From Slackia sp. ZJ119 (GTDB taxonomy: Bacteria > Actinomycetota > Coriobacteriia > Coriobacteriales > Eggerthellaceae), in NCBI RefSeq assembly GCF_011039175.1, contig NZ_JAAKEN010000005.1, positions 105,614-169,613 of the forward strand: a stretch of 64,000 bases of DNA. Direction: 5' to 3'. The notes under the pieces were generated by a model, which saw only the letters and a program-made list of their open reading frames with translations, made no database searches and was not told where the DNA came from. The position numbers and the translations under genes were made by a program. This document shows, one piece after another, positions 1 through 8,263 of the stretch; the first letter of the stretch is position 1, and every line of letters begins with the position of its first letter.

Positions 1-129
1 ATATCATCCACGTGCGCCACGAAGGGGTCCCCGGCCGACTTGTCGCCGCTTCGAAGGTATCCCAGCAGCGCGGCCAGATCGGGCGGCGCAAGGCCCAAGT
101 CGCCCGTCGCGTTGACGATGACGTCCACC
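1..129 (-). pseudogene. Partial copy of Rpn-family nuclease gene, cut at both sides
   Basis: Bases 1-129 are identical to 2193-2321 (constant offset of 2192), which lie inside the intact Rpn-family gene at 1955-2770. They encode the stretch around QVDVIVNATGDLGLAPPDLA on the minus strand. Identity stops abruptly at base 129/130, where unrelated sequence begins. The copy therefore lacks its 5' half, and whatever remains of its 3' part lies outside the left edge. It is one of three pieces of the same gene here and marks a duplication or recombination junction. Confidence 0.85.
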
Positions 130-203
130 CTCGACCATCGAGAAAACAGGAGAATAGGTAGTCAAGGAAGACAACGGAGATCGCCCCCGTCATCCCCGTA
201 CGA

Positions 204-932
204 TCACCTGGAGAGCACGGCGAGGGCGAACCGCCCCGCCTTGCGGTTTTCGGGATCCAGGCGCGTCCAAGAGCTGTCGTTGGGGTCGGCCAGGGCCTCC
301 GCCGCGACCCTCAGCCGCTTCTTGTCCGAACCGTGCAGACGATTCAGGCAGCCTTTGTGGTCGGTGACCAAGCTGGCGAGCAGGGCGACGTCGTCCAGGT
401 GGCGGCGCTTGTCGCGCCTGTCCGCGCAATAGGCAGCGCTCTTGAGGACAAGCGCTCCGAGGAGGTCAGGAATGCGTATCCGAGTTGATCCGTCCTCGTG
501 CGCGAGCGCAAGGTTCATGCCTCGTTCGATCGCCTGCGCACCGCCCGCGATTTCCATCATCGGCCACCTGTTCACCTTGGCGGATTTCGCCTTGCCGGAA
601 GGCAGGTGATCCGCCACCAGAATGTCGACGACGAGCGCTCCGCGGGTCATGCGATGGAAGGCACCGCCGCGCAGCCCGGATTCCCTGAGGGCAAACCCCA
701 TGCTCTCAAGCTGTCTCACCACGGCGGAAATGTTCGAGGTTGACGCCATTACGTCGATAAGCACGTCGACATCCACGGTTGCGCGGGACTGGTGTCCCGC
801 GATCATTGCGTGCGCTTGGGTCATGAGCCCGCCGACGAGCATCCACGCCCCCTCCGGGAGTCCGTCCCCAAGCTCTACGACGACGTCCCATGGCTTCATC
901 AGCTTCGAGATCTTCAGCTCAGCGCATTCCAT
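204..932 (-). CDS. Nucleotidyltransferase-like toxin candidate (AbiEii-like)
   Basis: About 242 residues. The N-terminus carries a nucleotidyltransferase-fold core: a GG motif (MLVGGLMTQAHAM) is followed by an acidic strand (TVDVDVLIDV), as in MNT/AbiEii-type proteins. A later basic helical region (CADRRDKRRHLDDVALL) fits the same family. The start at 932 is preceded by GGAAGGG about 10 nt upstream; an in-frame ATG at 974 also exists but would increase the overlap with the upstream gene. The reading frame overlaps the end of the HTH gene at 919-1626, so the two are translationally linked. By analogy with AbiEi/AbiEii (type IV toxin-antitoxin) this would be the toxin half. Substrate and toxicity are inference; it could also be a plain nucleotidyltransferase. 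Confidence 0.65.
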   Translation of the reverse strand: MECAELKISKLMKPWDVVVELGDGLPEGAWMLVGGLMTQAHAMIAGHQSRATVDVDVLIDVMASTSNISAVVRQLESMGFALRESGLRGGAFHRMTRGALVVDILVADHLPSGKAKSAKVNRWPMMEIAGGAQAIERGMNLALAHEDGSTRIRIPDLLGALVLKSAAYCADRRDKRRHLDDVALLASLVTDHKGCLNRLHGSDKKRLRVAAEALADPNDSSWTRLDPENRKAGRFALAVLSR

Positions 933-1626
933 GCAGAAGCCCTTCCAGGTAGTCGAGCCCGCACCTTCGCTCACGCGCGTCCACCGACATCGCGAGGTCC
1001 GCGGCGACGACGGGTTTGGGCATCTCGGCGGCGCCCGCCAGGAAATCCGGCAGATCCTTCGCGAACCTCACCGTGCATGGCCCCGAAGCGTCCTGCACGA
1101 GAAAGAAGTCTCGTTCGACCTCTTCCGGCGTCCTTCCGACCGCGTATCCGTCGAGGACGGGCGCCGTCGACGCAAGCCCCAGGCAAGAGGCGAAGGAGGA
1201 GGCCATTCCCGTGGCGACGAGCGCCTCTTTCACGTCGTCTTCGAACGACGGCGAGACGAGGTACCTTCTCGTCTCCATCCTGTTGCGGGCGAGCCAGACG
1301 AGCTCTTCTGCGCCGATTTCCTTCAGTTTCAGAAACAGTCGTCTCCTCTTGTGGTACTCGAGCCACGAAGCGTCGCCGCCGCCGAGCGCCAGCAACGCGG
1401 CCCAGGCGGTCTGCGAGTCCCATGGCCTTCCCTTGAATTGGGAGAGCGCCCTGCGGGCATGCACGCTGCCGGGATCGACGACGAGATCTCCGGAATCCGT
1501 CTTCCAGGCGCGAAGGACACCGGTGCGCACGAGCCTCGCAACCTCGTGCCTCCCGACACCGAGGAGCCGCGCAGCCTGTGAGGCGGTGTAGCCGGAGGAT
1601 ATGTCGTATCCGCTTTCCATTTTCAT
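919..1626 (-). CDS. Winged-HTH protein, antitoxin candidate (AbiEi-like)
   Basis: 235 residues. Residues about 12-60 form a DNA-binding helix-turn-helix (YTASQAARLLGVGRHEVARL) with a following wing-like strand pair. The C-terminal half ends in a segment (VVAADLAMSVDARERRCGLD) resembling the tail of AbiEi-type antitoxins. It overlaps the nucleotidyltransferase gene by 14 nt or more. There is no clear Shine-Dalgarno. A promoter with -35 TTTACG, a 17-bp spacer and -10 TATCAT lies so close to the start (1626, or the second ATG at 1620) that the message may be leaderless. A perfect inverted repeat sits in that spacer, suggesting autorepression. Family assignment is moderate; function is inferred from the pair organisation. 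Confidence 0.6.
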   Translation of the reverse strand: MKMESGYDISSGYTASQAARLLGVGRHEVARLVRTGVLRAWKTDSGDLVVDPGSVHARRALSQFKGRPWDSQTAWAALLALGGGDASWLEYHKRRRLFLKLKEIGAEELVWLARNRMETRRYLVSPSFEDDVKEALVATGMASSFASCLGLASTAPVLDGYAVGRTPEEVERDFFLVQDASGPCTVRFAKDLPDFLAGAAEMPKPVVAADLAMSVDARERRCGLDYLEGLLHGMR

Positions 1627-1632
1627 ATATGA

Positions 1633-1659
1633 TACCGTATGTTAATACATACGTAAACT
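1633..1659 (-). promoter_or_regulatory. Promoter and palindromic operator of the HTH/nucleotidyltransferase pair
   Basis: The inverted repeat CGTATGT-TAAT-ACATACG occupies 1636-1653, with perfect 7-bp arms. On the minus strand it falls in the spacer between TTTACG (-35) and TATCAT (-10), directly in front of the start codon at 1626. This is the usual position for an autorepressor site of a toxin-antitoxin operon. Binding is not shown. Confidence 0.5.
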
Positions 1660-1745
1660 CTTCCTGAGTTACGAAAGACCGCAAAATAAGGCACGGCACG
1701 ATTACGGGAAAACCATTCGGAGAAGAGGGGGCGCGGGGAGCGCGG

Positions 1746-1958
1746 TCACTTCGCGTCTCCGTCCTTTGCGGCGGCGTCATGAGACTTGTCAAGGACGAAG
1801 AACTCGCGGGCTTGAGCAGGAGTCATCACTCCGGTCCTTACGGCCCTCTCCATAAACTCTTCGACAGCTTCTTCCCGCCCCTCTCCGCGGCCTTCCTCCC
1901 TCGCGCGGGTGGCGGCGCCCAAGCAGTCCCATGCCAGCTTTTCTTCGAACGTGATCAC
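1746..1958 (-). pseudogene. C-terminal fragment of an Rpn-family nuclease
   Basis: 70 codons from a GTG: MITFEEKLAWDCLGA followed by a charged helical tail and an M-T-P-A-Q-A-R-E-F motif, equivalent to the tail of the intact gene at 1955-2770 (S-Q-E-Q-A-L-A-F). The first 45 bases lie in a perfect 57-bp direct repeat (1914-1970 and 2108-2164). Its GTG overlaps the TGA of the upstream intact gene (GTGA), so it could be translated by coupling. It is more likely a leftover 3' end of a second gene copy. Confidence 0.65.
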
Positions 1959-2164
1959 TTCGCGCCTCCAGAAACGTTTCGGTCCAACGCCTCATAAAAC
2001 GCCAGCGCCTGCTCTTGCGACATCGTGCCCGATTCGACAAGCTGCGCCACAGTCAGCTTGGCCCCTTCGCGCTCTTCCCGACGCCCCTTTTCAAAACCGG
2101 CCCTCTCGGCGCCCAAGCAGTCCCATGCCAGCTTTTCTTCGAACGTGATCACTTCGCGCCTCCA
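1914..2164. repeat. Perfect 57-bp direct repeat in Rpn gene tails
   Basis: Bases 1914-1970 equal 2108-2164. In the upstream copy the repeat is read in frame as ...REVITFEEKLAWDCLG. At the downstream copy the same bases are read in another frame at the end of the intact gene and give its stop codon. The duplicated tail thus became a separate small frame. Confidence 0.85.
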
Positions 2165-2770
2165 TTCCTCGTCTTTTAGCCTTTGCGCAAGTATATCATC
2201 CACGTGCGCCACGAAGGGGTCCCCGGCCGACTTGTCGCCGCTTCGAAGGTATCCCAGCAGCGCGGCCAGATCGGGCGGCGCAAGGCCCAAGTCGCCCGTC
2301 GCGTTGACGATGACGTCCACCTGCCCGGCCGCATAGTCGAGCTGCGGCGCCTGGTCGACGCGCTTGCGGACGGTGCAGACGGGAAGCCCCAGCCCCAAGG
2401 GGTCGAACAGGCAGACGAAGATGACGTAGGCGTCGGGCAGGCCGCTGAACGGCTCGCTTTTGCGCAGGCACCGCGCGTCCAGCATGCTGTGGCTGTACCG
2501 CGCCCGGCGCGGGATGGCCGCGTCGACGGCCACCTGCATCTCCACGTCGAAGACCGCATGGGGGCTTCGCGCCAGCACGTCGCAGCGGACGCTCCGCTTG
2601 AGCACCTGCGTGACGCCGGCCTCGCCTTGCACGAAGTCGAGCCGCTCGATCTTGCAGCCGAGCACGCGCTCGATGATGCCCCGGCAGATGTCCTCGTTGT
2701 CGCCCACGATGCTCGCGAACGCGAAGCAGTTCGTCAGAAAGCTGCGCCCCGACGGCAAAACGGTGTCCAT
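1955..2770 (-). CDS. Rpn-family recombination-promoting nuclease / putative transposase (PD-(D/E)XK)
   Basis: 271 residues from ATG at 2770, chosen because GGAGGGAGG lies just upstream; an open frame continues further but has no ribosome site. It begins MDTVLPSGRSFLTNCFAFAS. A PD-(D/E)XK-type core follows: V-R-C-D-V-L-A (metal-binding D) then F-D-V-E-M-Q-V (E plus Q in place of ExK), as in Rpn/YhgA-like proteins. The C-terminal region is a charged helix and tail. Known Rpn proteins are DNA endonucleases linked to RecA-independent recombination; members are often multiplied and rearranged, as here. Partial copies lie at 1-129 and 1746-1958. The tail (ALDRNVSGGAK) ends inside the 57-bp repeat and overlaps the next fragment by 4 nt. 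Confidence 0.8.
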   Translation of the reverse strand: MDTVLPSGRSFLTNCFAFASIVGDNEDICRGIIERVLGCKIERLDFVQGEAGVTQVLKRSVRCDVLARSPHAVFDVEMQVAVDAAIPRRARYSHSMLDARCLRKSEPFSGLPDAYVIFVCLFDPLGLGLPVCTVRKRVDQAPQLDYAAGQVDVIVNATGDLGLAPPDLAALLGYLRSGDKSAGDPFVAHVDDILAQRLKDEEWRREVITFEEKLAWDCLGAERAGFEKGRREEREGAKLTVAQLVESGTMSQEQALAFYEALDRNVSGGAK

Positions 2771-3153
2771 GCGGCCTCCCTCCGGCACGCGGCCGCAGAG
2801 CCGCGGCCACGCCAGGATCATACCGCGGAAACCTTGCACGCCTTTGACGCAGAGCTTGCACGACGTGCCATCGAAGCTGTCCAGAGCCACGCCGCTTCCT
2901 TGGCCGATGCTCATCGGAAACGACGCCGTTTCTTGCGCGAAAGCAAGCAGAAGACAGCCCAGTCCTACGCGAAACCTTGCACGAATCCAACCCCGATCCA
3001 AGCAACGCCTGCGCCCGTTTTGAGCACCTGATCAATTTTGGGCAGGCTTTGCACAAACACGCAAGGGGAGTCGACCGAAGGAGGGGCGAAAGAGCGCAAG
3101 CCAAAGGAGAAGACTGGCGTGCTGGCACAAGAAGGGCAAGCGAGCACATACGA
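2771..3153. other. Intergenic region without recognisable gene
   Basis: 383 bases between the Rpn-family gene start and the inverted repeat at 3155. Open frames here are shadows without ribosome sites or family motifs. The upstream part supplies the Rpn gene Shine-Dalgarno (about 2778-2786 on the minus strand). Confidence 0.5.
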
Positions 3154-3154
3154 A

Positions 3155-3195
3155 GATTTGTAAAATTTGGAGTTGTACTCCAAATGTTACAAATC
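3155..3195. repeat. Long AT-rich inverted repeat (19-bp arms, 3-nt centre)
   Basis: Arms 3155-3173 and 3177-3195 match at 18 of 19 positions around TGT. The core TTTGGAGT-TGT-ACTCCAAA resembles operators of MerR-family regulators, where GGAGT/ACTCC half-sites flank a short centre. No MerR gene or downstream plus-strand gene is visible. It stands out by base composition from its GC-rich surroundings and may also be a transcript-end hairpin or a mobile-element end. Confidence 0.6.
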
Positions 3196-3251
3196 GTGGA
3201 CGAAAGAATGGCGCCTAAGAAGGCAAAGGCGAAAAAGGGGCAGAAGATGGA

Positions 3252-3278
3252 TAGGCCCGGGAGAGGTTCTCCCGGGCC
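3252..3278 (-). terminator. Hairpin terminator of the surface protein gene
   Basis: GGCCCGGGAGA (3254-3264) pairs perfectly with TCTCCCGGGCC (3268-3278) around a 3-nt loop. It lies about 60 bases past the stop of the minus-strand surface protein gene. There is no long U-tract. Confidence 0.65.
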
Positions 3279-3337
3279 TTCCGAAAGGTTAGCTGTCCGT
3301 CAGGTCAAGCTTCCCTATAAGGGACACATGAGTTGGA

Positions 3338-6300
3338 CTAGCGGGTAGCCGTCCACACGCCGGAGCCGTTGACCCAGTAGCGGCCGACCCACTCGTTTTC
3401 GGCCATGGCGCCGGAGGCGTCCATGTAGTACCACTTGCCGCCGACCTGCTGCCAGCCGGTGAGCATGGCTCCGAAGGTGCCGTCGTGCTTGCTGTTCAGC
3501 AGGTACCACTCGCCGTTCACCTTGGCCCAGCCGGACTGCATGGCGCCGGACTTGTTGAAGTAGTACCAGTCGCCTCCGTCCTTCTGCCAGCCGGTGAGCA
3601 TGGCGCCGTAGTGGCCCTTGTGGGACTGGTTGAGCATGTACCAGGTGCCGTCGGCGTCCTGGAACCACTTCGTGTTGGTCATCTTGCCGCTCTTCTCGAA
3701 GTGGTACCACGCGTCGCCGATCCACTTCCACTGGCCCTTGACGGCCTTGCCGTTTTCGTAGTAGGCCCAGTCGTTGCCGGAGCCGACCCAGCCGGTCTTG
3801 CCGGCGGCGGGCTTGGCGGGAGCGGGCGTCACGGGCTTGGCCGCGGGCACGTAGTCCACGGTGGTCGAGCCGGTGTAGTTGCCGATGTAGGTGACGGCGA
3901 TCTTCTTCTGGGCCGGGTTCTCGGCCGTCTTGAAGTCGACGTTCTCGGTCAGGCCCGGCACCGTCACGACCGGCGTGCCGGCCGCGGTGTAGGTGACGGT
4001 CGCGGTCTTGGGGCCGACGGCCTTCGCGATGGTGAAGGTCTTCTCGGCAGAGCCGGTCCAGCCGGCGGCCTTGTCGCCCGTCACCGTCACCTTGTAGGCG
4101 CCGGCGTCGGTGGCGTTGCCGTCCACCTTCACGTCGTAGGCCTTCGGGTCGACGACGACCTTCTTGCCGTCCGCCGTGTAGCTGACCTCGACCTTGGGCG
4201 TCTGGGCCTTGCCGTTGTAGACGGCATCCGCGACCGCGACGTCGGCCTTGGCGACGTCGTAGAGCACGTCGACGCTCTTCTCGACCGTGCCGGTGTAGTT
4301 GCCCGTGCCGGTGACGGTCGCGGCGACCGTGCCGGGAACCGTCGCGCCTTCCGCGGCGGCCGCCGTGTAGTCGGTGCCGGCCGCGAGCACGGCGTCGCCG
4401 AGCGTGACCTTCACCGCGTCGGCCAGGTCGGCGCCCGGCGCCACGGCGACGCTCTCGACGGTCGCCTTGGAGATGTCGGCCTTGGCGATCTCGTAGGGGA
4501 TCTCGATGGAGCCGGTCAGGTTGCCGTTGCGCGGCGAGAGCACGATGTAGGAGGTGCCGGCGTTCACGCCCGTGCCCTCCTTGACGGCGATGCTCAGGTC
4601 GTCATAGATATACGACAGAGGCTGCGCGGGATCACTAGCGAGCTCCTTGTTGGCCGGCTTGAACGCGGAGCCGTTCACCAGGACCTCGGGCGCCTGCTCT
4701 TCGCCGTTGTAGACCAGGTCGTCCGCGCCGTCCAGCTTGATGGACTTGCCTTCGACGTTGGACGCGTCGTTGATCTGCACCGGGGCGATCTCGTAGGTCA
4801 GCGGGATGGAGCCGGCATAGTCGCCGATGCCCACGACCTCGACCGTCGCCGTTCCGGCGTCGGTGTTGCCGGTGTAGACGAGCTTGTATTGGTTGTTTTC
4901 GGTCCATTCGGCGGCGCCGGCCGCGTTCGGCGTCACGGTCACGTCGGCCTCTACCTCAGCGCCGTATTCATAGATCAGCGTCTGGCCCTTGTCGACCTCG
5001 GCGGTCGCAAGCTTGGCGATGTCCTGGTTGACCGTCTTGAACGCGCCGGTGATGGTGCCGGTGAAGTTGCCCTTGCCCTCGACCACGAAGGTGTACGTAG
5101 TTGCGCCGCTGGCGTCGGTTGCGCCCTTGGTCACCTTGCCGATGGTGTAGTCGTCCTCGGTCAGTTCCACCTGCGCCCCCACGCCGGGCTTGTAGGTGAC
5201 GACCGGGTTCAGCACGTCGGCCGCCGTCGGGTTCTCCGGGAAGCCGGCGGCAAGCTGCGACTGGGCCTCGGCTTCGGCGTTGTTGAGCGTCAGCTGGACC
5301 GGGGTGATCTCGAAGGGGATCTCGACGGTGCCGGAGTAGTTGCCCGTGAACGTCAGCGTGGCGGTCGCGGTGCCCTTGTCCTTGTTGTTGGCCCAGGAGA
5401 TGTCGTAGTCCCAGGTCTCGTCCTTTTTCGGCTCGTCCGGCTTCTGCTTGAAGTCGTTGAGCGTGCCGGAGTTGAACTTCGCCGAAATCGTCGGAACGGG
5501 CTCGAGCGCCGCTCCGCTGTACGGGATCGCCCAGACCTTCTTCGTGGCGTCGTAGACGACGCCGGCCGTGTTGCCGACCCAAGACACGTTGTCCGCCGTC
5601 ATAGCGAGCGGCGTGATCTCGAAGTCGAAGGACTGCGTGCCCACGTAGCCGCCGATGCCGGCAACGGTGATGGTGTACTTGCCGGCCTTGGTCAGGCGGT
5701 CGGTGCCCGCATCGGCCGCGACCTTGCCTTCGGCGTCGGTGACGGTGATCTTGTAGTTGTCGCGCTCCGCAAGGTCCTCGGTCGTGCCAGGGGTATCTTT
5801 GCTCTCCACCTGGGGAATGTTCAGAAGGCTTGCGACTTCATAGCCGTCCGGCTTGTCGGCTTCAGTATCGGACCCGGCGTAGGGCTGGCTGGCCTTCTTC
5901 AGGGAGAACTTGGGCAGGTCCTCGCCGAAGCTGTAGCCGATGGTGTCGGCGCCTTTGTACAGGCCGTTGCCGCTCGGCATGACGGTGACCTCGCCGGTGC
6001 CCTGCACGGTGTTCAGCGGGTCGGTGACGGTGAAGGTCAGGTCGTCCAGGTTGACCGGGATTTTGGTCTCATTGAGCACCGTGCCCTTCAGGCCCGCCTT
6101 GATCTGGCTGATGACGTCGGCGCTGCGCTCGGCGTCGGTCAGGCCGGCCTTCCAGGCGAGTTTGACGCTCCCAGAAAGAGGAGCACTGTCAAGGTCTTGC
6201 CTGTTGAACTGGAAGTCGACATTGCTGGCGATGTCGGCCTGGACGGTCACGTCCAGCGTGGCGATGGGGCTGGAATTGCCGTCCATGGCGACGACCGCGC

Positions 6301-7600
6301 GATACTTGCCCGGGGCCGTCGGCGTCAGCGGCGTCTTGCCGTCCTCGGGATCGACGAGCGGGCTGCCCGCGGCGTCGGTGTAGGTCACGCCCCAGCCAGT
6401 CGAAACCTCGGTGACGGCGCCGCCCTCGGTGGCGGCGGGAATGTACACCTGGATCGACTTTTTGATGTCTTCGGCAAGAGAGACTGGGGACTCGCCGGCG
6501 GGATTGTCGGCAACCCACGGAACCACGCCGCTCGCGCCCTCGTTCGAAGGCACGACCGTACCGCCATCGCGGTCCGCAACGAACTTGGCCTGGTAGTTGG
6601 AGGCTTGCACGATGTCGGCCGAGAGGGTCAGCGTGCCATTTTCGGTATCAGCGGCGCCTTCTTCATTGAGAGCGCCCACGAGCGTATAGTTCTTTTTACC
6701 TTCATCGGTCAACGTGACTTTAACGGGCACAACGCCGGGCTTCTTGAATACGTCGCTTTCATTGGTAAGCTGTTCGCCCGGGTCGCCCGCCGTCGTATCG
6801 CTGTACTCAACCGCAATATCTGCTGGTTCGCCCAGCAGGTTGACCATCCCCGTGGTGTTGCCTTCCAAAGACACTTCAGCCTTGGTGGCCTTCGCCAGTT
6901 TTTCAGGCGTGCTCGCCCCCACGTATCCGGTGGCAACCTTGATGGCATCCTTCGTGATGGGTGCCCTGTTGACAACGATCTTGTCAGGAGTCTTCGTAGT
7001 TAAAAGCGAACCTCTAGGATCAAGCTTATTCGTCGAAGTGTCCACCTTCGGCGCGTTATCGGCTTCAAGAACGGTAGCAGTGACAGCATAGCCCTCTTCA
7101 TTGGCATTCTTAACGGTTATAGAAGAGCCGTCAGTAGCAACTTTAGCATCTTCATCTGTTGAGCCCAACTTAAATAGCGATGGATCGAGTTGGAAGGTCT
7201 CGGTGACTGACGTAGCACGGGTAGCAGGCGTATAGGTGACAGCCACCTCCACCGTGAATTGGTCTTTTGCAAATTTCTGATCCGCCGCATTGTAGACAGT
7301 AGCGGGGCATTCCACCGTCAACGCAAAGATCGCATCCTTCTGCTCAGCAGCCTCAGCGTACTGGGCAACCGGCGAAGTAGTGTCGCCGGCAGCTGGTTCC
7401 CAAGCATCGATGACCGGAACAGAAACTTCTTCTTCCGCAGGAGTATCTTCAGCCGCATAAGCCGGCGTCGCCTCCATCGCCGCCTGGGATAGGGCGACAG
7501 CCGGGGTCATACCGAGGGCGAGGGTGCCTGCCAGGATGACAGACAGCACCTTATTGCCGCCGCGGTAAGCGCTCGGCGCAATAGGTTCAATTTTCGACAT
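3338..7600 (-). CDS. Large secreted cell-surface protein with Ig-like repeats and C-terminal wall-binding repeats
   Basis: 1420 residues from ATG at 7600 (AGAAAGG upstream). The signal peptide has a basic N-terminus, a hydrophobic core (LSVILAGTLALGMTPAVAL) and likely cleavage after AYA near residue 49. A long chain of beta-rich Ig-like modules follows, recognisable by recurring Y-x-G-x-x-x-x-P-x-V and N-Y-T-G-T/S units (VYNGKAQTPKVEVSY, LVYNGEEQAPEVLV, TGTGNYTGTVEKS). After a Pro/Ala linker near residue 1255, the last about 150 residues are choline-binding/GW-like repeats rich in W, Y and G (GAMLTGWQKDGGDWYYF, GAMLTGWQQVGGKWYYM). The layout fits an adhesin anchored non-covalently to the wall; there is no LPXTG. 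Ligand unknown. Monocistronic with its own terminator. Confidence 0.85.
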   Translation of the reverse strand: MSKIEPIAPSAYRGGNKVLSVILAGTLALGMTPAVALSQAAMEATPAYAAEDTPAEEEVSVPVIDAWEPAAGDTTSPVAQYAEAAEQKDAIFALTVECPATVYNAADQKFAKDQFTVEVAVTYTPATRATSVTETFQLDPSLFKLGSTDEDAKVATDGSSITVKNANEEGYAVTATVLEADNAPKVDTSTNKLDPRGSLLTTKTPDKIVVNRAPITKDAIKVATGYVGASTPEKLAKATKAEVSLEGNTTGMVNLLGEPADIAVEYSDTTAGDPGEQLTNESDVFKKPGVVPVKVTLTDEGKKNYTLVGALNEEGAADTENGTLTLSADIVQASNYQAKFVADRDGGTVVPSNEGASGVVPWVADNPAGESPVSLAEDIKKSIQVYIPAATEGGAVTEVSTGWGVTYTDAAGSPLVDPEDGKTPLTPTAPGKYRAVVAMDGNSSPIATLDVTVQADIASNVDFQFNRQDLDSAPLSGSVKLAWKAGLTDAERSADVISQIKAGLKGTVLNETKIPVNLDDLTFTVTDPLNTVQGTGEVTVMPSGNGLYKGADTIGYSFGEDLPKFSLKKASQPYAGSDTEADKPDGYEVASLLNIPQVESKDTPGTTEDLAERDNYKITVTDAEGKVAADAGTDRLTKAGKYTITVAGIGGYVGTQSFDFEITPLAMTADNVSWVGNTAGVVYDATKKVWAIPYSGAALEPVPTISAKFNSGTLNDFKQKPDEPKKDETWDYDISWANNKDKGTATATLTFTGNYSGTVEIPFEITPVQLTLNNAEAEAQSQLAAGFPENPTAADVLNPVVTYKPGVGAQVELTEDDYTIGKVTKGATDASGATTYTFVVEGKGNFTGTITGAFKTVNQDIAKLATAEVDKGQTLIYEYGAEVEADVTVTPNAAGAAEWTENNQYKLVYTGNTDAGTATVEVVGIGDYAGSIPLTYEIAPVQINDASNVEGKSIKLDGADDLVYNGEEQAPEVLVNGSAFKPANKELASDPAQPLSYIYDDLSIAVKEGTGVNAGTSYIVLSPRNGNLTGSIEIPYEIAKADISKATVESVAVAPGADLADAVKVTLGDAVLAAGTDYTAAAAEGATVPGTVAATVTGTGNYTGTVEKSVDVLYDVAKADVAVADAVYNGKAQTPKVEVSYTADGKKVVVDPKAYDVKVDGNATDAGAYKVTVTGDKAAGWTGSAEKTFTIAKAVGPKTATVTYTAAGTPVVTVPGLTENVDFKTAENPAQKKIAVTYIGNYTGSTTVDYVPAAKPVTPAPAKPAAGKTGWVGSGNDWAYYENGKAVKGQWKWIGDAWYHFEKSGKMTNTKWFQDADGTWYMLNQSHKGHYGAMLTGWQKDGGDWYYFNKSGAMQSGWAKVNGEWYLLNSKHDGTFGAMLTGWQQVGGKWYYMDASGAMAENEWVGRYWVNGSGVWTATR

Positions 7601-7949
7601 AAGCTAACCTTTCTCGAAATGCTTTGTCTTTTGAACATAAATATTCAGTTCGACCGACGGACAGCCTTTCACTTCTATCCGCAAGCCATAATTCGCGGGC
7701 TAGTATCTCACATGCAACCGGGTTTCTGCCCAACTTTTTCGCAATTCCCCAAGCCAGCCAAAGAACCCCACGTCAACCCGCCATCCCCCGCCCACTTTTG
7801 TGGACATACTGTGAACGAACCGACACCATCAGTCCAAAATCGTCCCACACCCCGGAGTTGACAGACGGGGGCTAGCAGACAGGACGGAGTTTCCGTCACG
7901 CCGGCAAGCCGGCCTGTCAGCCCCTCAAACCCCCTTCGGCAACCAACCG
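7601..7949. other. Upstream region of the surface protein gene, no gene seen
   Basis: Relatively AT-rich next to the surface protein start (7600-7700), where its promoter must lie; no convincing -10/-35 pair could be chosen. The rest is non-coding and leads into the tandem array. A TTGACA at 7858-7863 has no matching -10. Confidence 0.4.
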
Positions 7950-8025
7950 CACCAGCAGGGCGGAGCAACGTCCACCCCGCAGCAGGCGGTTCCGCCGCGG
8001 CGGCGCAGCTTTGGTCCCAGCCAAA

Positions 8026-8054
8026 GGCTTCTCGAGACCTCGGCTCGAGAAGCC
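8026..8054. repeat. Leader hairpin, copy A
   Basis: GGCTTCTCGAG (8026-8036) and CTCGAGAAGCC (8044-8054) form a perfect 11-bp stem with loop ACCTCGG. The same structure occurs at 8560-8588. At 9141-9163 the arms have changed together to GCGCCGAG/CTCGGCGC. Confidence 0.7.
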
Positions 8055-8207
8055 GACGCGTCAAAGCGGAGCCGTCGCGGCGGAAGCGCCGTCCCACGGC
8101 TTCGCGACGATTTCGCAAGCCCCTCGAACCTTCCCGGCAATTCCAAGCGCCTGGCGGCCCCACAGGCCGGCGAAGCCTCGTCGCCCCCGGGCGACACGTC
8201 GATGCGC

Positions 8208-8213
8208 TACAAT
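8208..8213 (+). promoter_or_regulatory. -10 element of peptide gene A
   Basis: TACAAT in the context GATGCGCTACAATG, about 50 bases before the peptide start. No good -35 is visible. The same block precedes copies B (8742-8747) and C (9235-9240). Confidence 0.5.
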
Positions 8214-8263
8214 GTCAAAGCGGGACGGGCGGGGCTGCTTCTTCTTCCGAGAGGAGGCGTGCT

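Noticed and set aside
3184..3348. Small basic open frame starting MLQIVDERMAPKKAK
   Set aside because: No ribosome site, and it runs through the terminator hairpin of the opposite-strand gene.
3485..7003. An 1172-codon open frame antisense to the surface protein gene
   Set aside because: Composition (Gly/Val/Asp/Arg-rich without domains) is that of a reverse-frame shadow; the minus-strand gene has a signal peptide, repeats and a ribosome site.
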